From Suillus spraguei (Eukaryota; Basidiomycota; Agaricomycetes; Boletales; Suillaceae), in the NCBI GenBank assembly GCA_016800925.1, contig JABCPU010000041.1, forward strand, positions 186,001-250,000: a DNA stretch of 64,000 nt. Direction: 5' to 3'. A program made the translations under genes and the position numbers. Shown here piece by piece: positions 58,850 through 64,000 of the stretch. The notes under the pieces were generated by a model, which was given only the letters and a program-made list of their open reading frames with translations, was not told the origin of the DNA and did no database searches. Each line of letters begins with the position of its first letter. Position 1 is the stretch's first letter.

Positions 58850-60236
58850 GATATTAATATATTTCGATAGATTTATCGCAGCATGCATATCATTAGTGCA
58901 TTCCGAGTGTTCCTGTTTACCACTCATAGGCATTTTTGCCACGAAGGCAATTGAATGTCGACAACTTGTGATAAATTTACCCAATGAGAAGTCACCAAGG
59001 TCCCGGATAGGCGTAATCACGGTGACCGAATACGGCAAACAAGGACAAGTCAAAATGGCCGGTCTTGGTAGAAGTCTGATCAGCCATCATGTATACGTCT
59101 TCCCCAAAGCCCTGCCATACCAGCTGCATCTGGGCAATATAGGAAGGTAGAGACCGACAGACGCCAAGCCTTACGGGACAACAGTATAGCGAAGAAGGTA
59201 AATAAAACTATAAGTGTTGTGTTAGAATTGAGATACCGACATTGATTTGCTCCAGCCTTTATGCTAGCTCTCATAGTGAGTGAGGTGGTGATAAGAAAAT
59301 TTCAGTTATAATAAAGGAATAAGAGAGCACCTCGGCGCGGTTAGAACCCGTGAGGACCTTGGTGTTTAAGCTCGCGTCCGAGGTTCGCGCCACCAGTGAA
59401 ACTCCCAGGGTCATGCAGCCGGTGTCAATGTATATCTGGCTCGTGCTCTGATTGATACGAAATTGTTACCAGACTTCCTGCAATGGAGTCTGGCAGAATC
59501 TCTTGGCGTGACTATAATCCAGCAGGACAAACCGCTGACGATTCAGTGAGCGGCACAGGGTTTCCGATTGAAAGTGAATCACCGATGATGTGCAATACTT
59601 TTACGTCATCAGGCTGCCAAACTACGACCGTTTTTGTATCAGTACCAGGTCACCGTGGGCTTTAACTCACGTATGATTATCTTCAGTAGGAGTGTACCTG
59701 TGCACATGAAGAATAGGATTTGCACCAACCCAGTCAAGGTAGACAATATCTTCGCCTGGAAAGCTCCATTAACCGTACACTGTGTAGGGATCTTATTGGG
59801 TCAGCAGGGTACCTAGCGTATGAGATGCACAAAGTGCGCTTACCTTTGGGAGTGCTGTCGGAGGCCCCTGCAGATAGTGTCCCTTTTTGTTGGACGCACA
59901 ACATCCTGAGTTAGACGGGGTAATGGAAGTACCCGAAATTAAAACAAACAAAAGATAATCATATGTTAGTATCAGTAATCACAAGCCTTCTTATCTATAC
60001 AGCTATATAAGCGTCTTACCTCGCTGTAGTAATACGCAGGCGCTCTTGAAATCAATCTTGTATCTGGTTACTTGAACGTCTGAATTTTCCCGCCCTTCTG
60101 CCGTCTCTGAAAGCCTATTGCTTCTCACAGCCGTCACATAGTTTTTAACCCTCAACAAGCTTGACCTTTTACCGCCTTGATTCAGGAAACCCTGGTTTGT
60201 CCAACCCGTCGTTTTTGAGTCTAGGCAACACAACAA
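58850..60236 (-). CDS. Unknown intron-containing gene U4
   Basis: Minus strand. A candidate first exon starts at 60236 (MLCCLDSKTTGWTNQGFLNQ) and runs to a GTAAG donor near 60021. Later coding-like exons are about 59660-59515 (WQPDDVKVLHIIGDSLSIGN, then PLTESSAVCPAGL) and about 59138-58990 (MQLVWQGFGEDVYMMADQTS, then DLSLFAVFGHRDYAYPGPW), each bordered by plausible splice signals. The frame of the exon near 59800-59700 is ambiguous. No domain recognised. The start is 8 bp from the gag start of the gypsy element on the other strand, so the first exon may be wrong. Confidence 0.3.
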
Positions 60237-60243
60237 CGTAACT

Positions 60244-61828
60244 ATGTCTACTACACGTTATCAAACCCGATCTCGCATGGGTGAAGTACCTAGTGAGCAG
60301 ACAACCCCTGTCACGAAGGCAGCGCCGCTACCTCGGGCGAATAGTGAGTCTTCTCTCTCAACTGTCTATACCCTCCCGGGAGGAGGTACCACTAGGATGC
60401 TTTCTCCTGCGTATTCCGTCAACACCCCCACTCGTCTGTATAGTGATATGGTGTTGGCGCGTAACCCCTCGATGCTTGGTGCATTTGAGGCGACCCCGAT
60501 AGGGACTAACGAACATATCGGTCCAGCTGTCGTACATAGCGAGTCTGAACCTTCATCTGACGAGAGATCCGTTGGATCCTGCGATGACCAGCCAAAGGAA
60601 TGGACCACGGTTCAGAGAAAGCGCCGGACGAGGAGTCCATTGCGTGAAGTATCTCAAGAGAGGCAACGAACCTCTGGAATGAACCAGGAACAAGTCAACC
60701 TGGTCAGGATAGCCGAAAGCGAGCTAACTGAACATGATAGTAAGATAATTGATGCAAGGAATCGCAACCTGAACCTCACCAGAGAAAGTAATGAATCCCG
60801 GGGGGAAGGAACCTCTAGGGACAAAGGGAAAGCACCCGACCCTAGAAATTGGGGCAATGTTGGCCTTGAAGAGGAAGAAGTAGATCTAGATGCGCAAAGA
60901 GCAGCTCTAGCGCCCTTCAGACTGGCCCGGGAGCTGGAAGAAACTGAACACAATGAGCAGCAAGAGGCTCATAAACCCCCTGAGGAGGCTCTGGAGGATG
61001 ACAACCTGTTCTCAGATCCTCGGGAAGAGGCTGGTTATGTGTCCAGGACCCGGGCTGATATGAAGCTCGCATCCAGGAATTGGAGGCGAGACTGGCCTTA
61101 GAAAAAGAGACTGGTTGCAGGAACAGGCGCAAAGAAACCCGCAACCCGGTTGATGGCATGGTAACCGGGTGCTTGAGAAACCCTCCAGCCCTCCACCAGC
61201 CAGGTCCACACCTCAGGCCATGGAACCTATCCACAAGAGAAGTAAGAGTAAAAGAACAAAGAATAAAAGGAAACGCACCTCTCTAGACTCCAGTGATGAT
61301 GATAACTCAAACTTCTCCGAGTCATCGGAGTCATCGTCTGTCATGTCTGATGCAAGCGACTCTTCATCTGACGAATCTAGCCCACGAGCTACACGTCAGC
61401 GTGCAAAGAAAAACCGAAGTCGTAGGGCCAAGAAGAATATGTTGAAGCCCATACCGCCGGTAAACTACGACGGATCGCCTGACTCTAGGGCATTCCATCA
61501 ATTTCTGACGGAAGGGACCGCGCATGTTAAAGATGGGCAGGTTGAGCGGAAACGAGAAGTCTTCATCCTAGCGCATTACCTGAAGAGTCATGCTCGTGAG
61601 TTCTACACCAGGCAGGTATCTGGAGATCCCTACCGATGGAGACTTAGATGGTTCTTTACCGAACTCTTCAACCACTGCTTCCCCATTGACTTCAGAATGA
61701 AGCAACGGGAAAAGCTAAACCGGTGCTTCCAGAATGATAAAACAGTCCGAGGATATATCTATGAATTAAGTGAGCTCTGGAATATGATAGGAGACGTGGC
61801 TGACCAGCACAAGGTCACTCGTCCTTAG
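60244..61828 (+). pseudogene. Gypsy gag, frameshifted
   Basis: Starts MSTTRYQTRSRMGEVPSEQT. The N-terminal half is charged and low-complexity (WTTVQRKRRTRSPL, a VGLEEEEVDLDAQRAAL block). A frameshift near 61080-61170 joins it to the Retrotrans_gag-like part: a Ser/Asp run, PIPPVNYDGSPDSRAFHQFL, YLKSHAREFYTRQVSGDPY, ELFNHCFPIDFRMKQREKLN and VRGYIYELSELWNMIG. The stop is at 61828. This is the capsid-like domain of a Ty3/gypsy Gag. Confidence 0.7.
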
Positions 61829-62125
61829 ACTGGCCTGAATGCCAGTATCCAAACGGAACTCTGAAAGGAGCGCAATCCCGAGTCATCCACTTCCGAGAAG
61901 TGCAGAATGCGACTGAAATCATAGAAATTGCGCACTCTGTACCTAACAGGGCCCGGGAACGGCGTGCCAAAGATAGCGGGTCCTCCAGTTCTAAAACTGA
62001 AAATGGAGAAGGAGCGCAGGCGCCTGAGCACGATGACCAAAGGGTAAAAGAAGGGACCGTCGTCGAAGCGACCAACCTCGTGGTGAGGATGGACCCTCGC
62101 AAAGGGGTGACCGACCTAAGGATAT
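61829..62125 (+). pseudogene. Gag to protease linker
   Basis: An open frame at 61900-62166 (MQNATEIIEIAHSVPNRARE, then SSSKTENGEGAQAPEHDDQR) continues the gag tail in another phase. The CCHC knuckle expected near the gag end was not seen. Frameshifts on either side suggest decay. Confidence 0.45.
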
Positions 62126-63301
62126 ATGAAGTTCGAAGAAGGAAGGCACCACCCCGGCTCGGATAAGATACCCAAGCCGATACCAGAAAAAATGGGAGAT
62201 CCCTTGGCGGAGCAGGCTGAATACCTTTTACAAGTAGGCACCGGACAGTTCCCAGGGGATGACATCCATCGGACGGGCGACCCTAGGAGGTTTCACGTGT
62301 TTTGTGTGTCCAACTATGAACATGCTACAAGGGATCATGAGGACCAGCGAGACCCAGAGACAACGATACTCACCTCTCATCTAATGAACCCCCAGTTCTG
62401 TTTGGAAGGGTGGTACTCAAAGCACCTGGGAAAGCTGCGGGGATACACCGCGGAGGAAATTCAGTGGGTGAGACGATGGCAAGCTGGGTCGGTCATGGGA
62501 AACCCTCTGGGGCAATTGGTGACCGAATTCCTGCAGGCAAACTGTCCAGACGAAGGAGACTTAGTGAGCTGTCCGCACCAGGAACGGTTTGAGTGCATAC
62601 GGTTGCATGACGGATCATCCGAGGTACGTGATCATGCCAAAGATTATATGGTCCCGCTGCCGACCCACCTTATGGTACGCGAAAGGTTCGACGTGGCCCG
62701 GTGGTTCCGTCCAAGGCTGATGCAAGCATACAGGAAGCTGTGTCGGGAGCTGAAGGTCAATGCCCCAGAATGCGATGTCTTGCGGGGAGCACTGTCACCT
62801 GCAGATGATCAGCTGGATGGCGTCGCCAGGAAGTTAAATACCCCACAACCAGACGTAACGGTTTGGGCAGACAAATCCCACCTGCAAGTGGTTGAGCTCA
62901 ATGAACAACATATACCGGCTGGGACTCACCCTGCATTGCAACGCACATCAGCCATTGCGAAAGACTTTAAGCGCGTGATCCCAAAACCATTGGTAATAGT
63001 GGTCCACATCCGTGGACAACCGGTGCGGGCCTTGATAGATTCAGGCTCCCTATCAGATTTTATGTCAGTCACACTGGCGGACCAACTAAAATTGGACCTC
63101 ATTGAACTGGTAAAGCCAATAGTGGTACAATCAGCTGTACAACGGTCCATGTCCAAAGTAAATTTTGGAGTCACCACCGAGATGCGATACCAGTCGATCA
63201 ACTGCAGGTGGTATTTCGACATCATCAACCTGCAAAACTATGATTTGGTATTGGGAACACCATTCCTATTTCAGCATAAGGTTATAAGTGACGACCATTG
63301 A
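62126..63301 (+). pseudogene. Gypsy protease domain ORF
   Basis: A 391-codon open frame. After a long region with FCLEGWYSKHLGKLRGYTAE and RERFDVARWFRPRLMQAYRK, the aspartic protease appears near 62980-63290: VHIRGQPVRALIDSGSLSDF (catalytic DSG at 63038), then FGVTTEMRYQSINCRWYFDI and YDLVLGTPFLFQH. It ends in a stop at 63301 where the polyprotein should run on into reverse transcriptase. Confidence 0.7.
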
Positions 63302-64000
63302 GTCCCGTGCGACCGCGATATATGAGGGGACCATAGAAAAGATCCGTGAGCAGTTGAGACAACTCGCCCAACCACATTGCACAAAAGCTAGTGATAATGG
63401 CAGGCTAACCTCAATGACGCGCTATAAATCACACAATTCCGCTGATTGACGAAGGTAAGATTTACCCATGGAGACCGTCTCGCTGTGCAGAACCATTAAG
63501 GCCACAGTGGGCAGAGAAACGGCGGGCATACATTGCCTCAAGCCGCTGGCAAGTCACTAGTGCGGGTATAAAAGGAAGCCACCTGCAGCGCCGCCAGAGA
63601 CAGGACGGCCAGAAACCTTGGCCGAATGTGCGCGTCGTGTGAAAGATCGTTTCGTTCTGCTGGGACCTGGTGAACGAAAGAAGGGTGGAAGAGCGATGAT
63701 GCTCACCACTCTGAACCACAAGTACAGTTGGAAACCAAAAGACACTAATAGCACCTGGGAGAATCATGGTGTCAACGATGGACTTACAGCACCCCGTCTG
63801 ACCGGGTACCAGATGCCCGTATACCCGGAAGAAGAGCTGATGGGCGAATTAAGACATAAGTATCGTCTAGACCCCTTTATTCAGAAGATCTTAGACTCAC
63901 CAAAGCAATACCGTAACTTCGTGGTCGAAGACGGGGTCGTGTTGATCAAATTCAGCGACCGGACCCTGATATGGGTACCCGATATTAAAATCGAGGACCG
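63302..64000 (+). pseudogene. Gypsy pol with RT and RNase H deleted
   Basis: Near 63438-63560 the frame reads IPLIDEGKIYPWRPSRCAEP and RPQWAEKRRAYIASSRWQVT, the lead-in to the reverse transcriptase. By 63790 it reads TGYQMPVYPEEELMGELRHK, then YRLDPFIQKILDSPKQYRNF and VVEDGVVLIKFSDRTLIWVP, the spacer just before the integrase. The reverse transcriptase and RNase H that should take about 1.5 kb between them are absent. The element continues past the window. Confidence 0.6.

Noticed and set aside
59330..59400. Possible tRNA-like segment (AGGTTCGCGCC resembles a B box).
   Set aside because: No A box at the right distance and no acceptor-stem pairing could be drawn; the T-loop lacks the usual GGTTCGA pattern.
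60511..60530. ACTAACGAACATATCGG resembling the LTR-A start.
   Set aside because: Similarity stops after about 16 bases and lies inside an open gag frame.
8..64000. CRISPR array or bacterial operon organisation.
   Set aside because: Spliceosomal introns and eukaryotic retroelements throughout; no regularly spaced short identical repeats were seen.

Overview
The window reads as nuclear DNA of a basidiomycete fungus, most likely an Agaricomycete. The evidence is very short GT-AG introns (about 45-65 nt) with CTAAC/CTGAT-type branch points, a DUF6589-type gene, Ty3/gypsy, Ty1/copia, Tad-like LINE and PIF/Harbinger remnants of the kind common in mushroom genomes, and long intergenic stretches of decayed transposons. 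No rRNA, tRNA or CRISPR array was recognised. All assignments are by eye from motifs; no search was run.

Layout. 1-10 kb: decayed copia pol, a DUF6589 gene split by a solo LTR, the 3' end of a decayed RecQ-like gene, several copies of one LTR family (here LTR-A) and a minisatellite. 10.5-25.5 kb: a nearly repeat-free island of intron-bearing, mostly intact genes. It holds a very large gene joining C2H2-like zinc fingers, a tyrosine-recombinase-like domain and a RecQ-type helicase; a convergent gene that resembles the TPP1/Tpz1 telomere-protein OB fold; an unknown gene with tandemly duplicated exons; and an SNF2-family helicase preceded by a decayed remnant of a second copy. 25.5-31 kb: Harbinger remnants and rearranged LTR pieces.

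31-50.3 kb is a nested stack of retrotransposons that can be unpacked by target-site duplications. A gypsy pol (33285-34698 plus 49049-50248) is split by a solo LTR-C, which is split by a solo LTR-A, which is split by a full gypsy element with 636-bp LTR-B ends. That element is itself split by an LTR-A-bounded non-autonomous element and by a solo LTR-B. The non-autonomous element carries a gag remnant and an antisense, intron-containing gene with a Zn2Cys6-like cluster.

50.3-53.6 kb holds a LINE fragment and tandem repeats. 53.6-60.2 kb is a second gene island with four unrecognised intron-bearing genes in two convergent pairs. 60.2 kb to the end is a gypsy element with gag and protease whose reverse transcriptase and RNase H are deleted.

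The best candidate for an undescribed system is the 10.5-25.5 kb island: a recombinase-RecQ fusion at one edge followed by non-transposon genes, including a telomere-protein-like gene and a second helicase. This resembles the captain-plus-cargo layout of large tyrosine-recombinase elements, or a subtelomeric helicase block. Its boundaries were not found.
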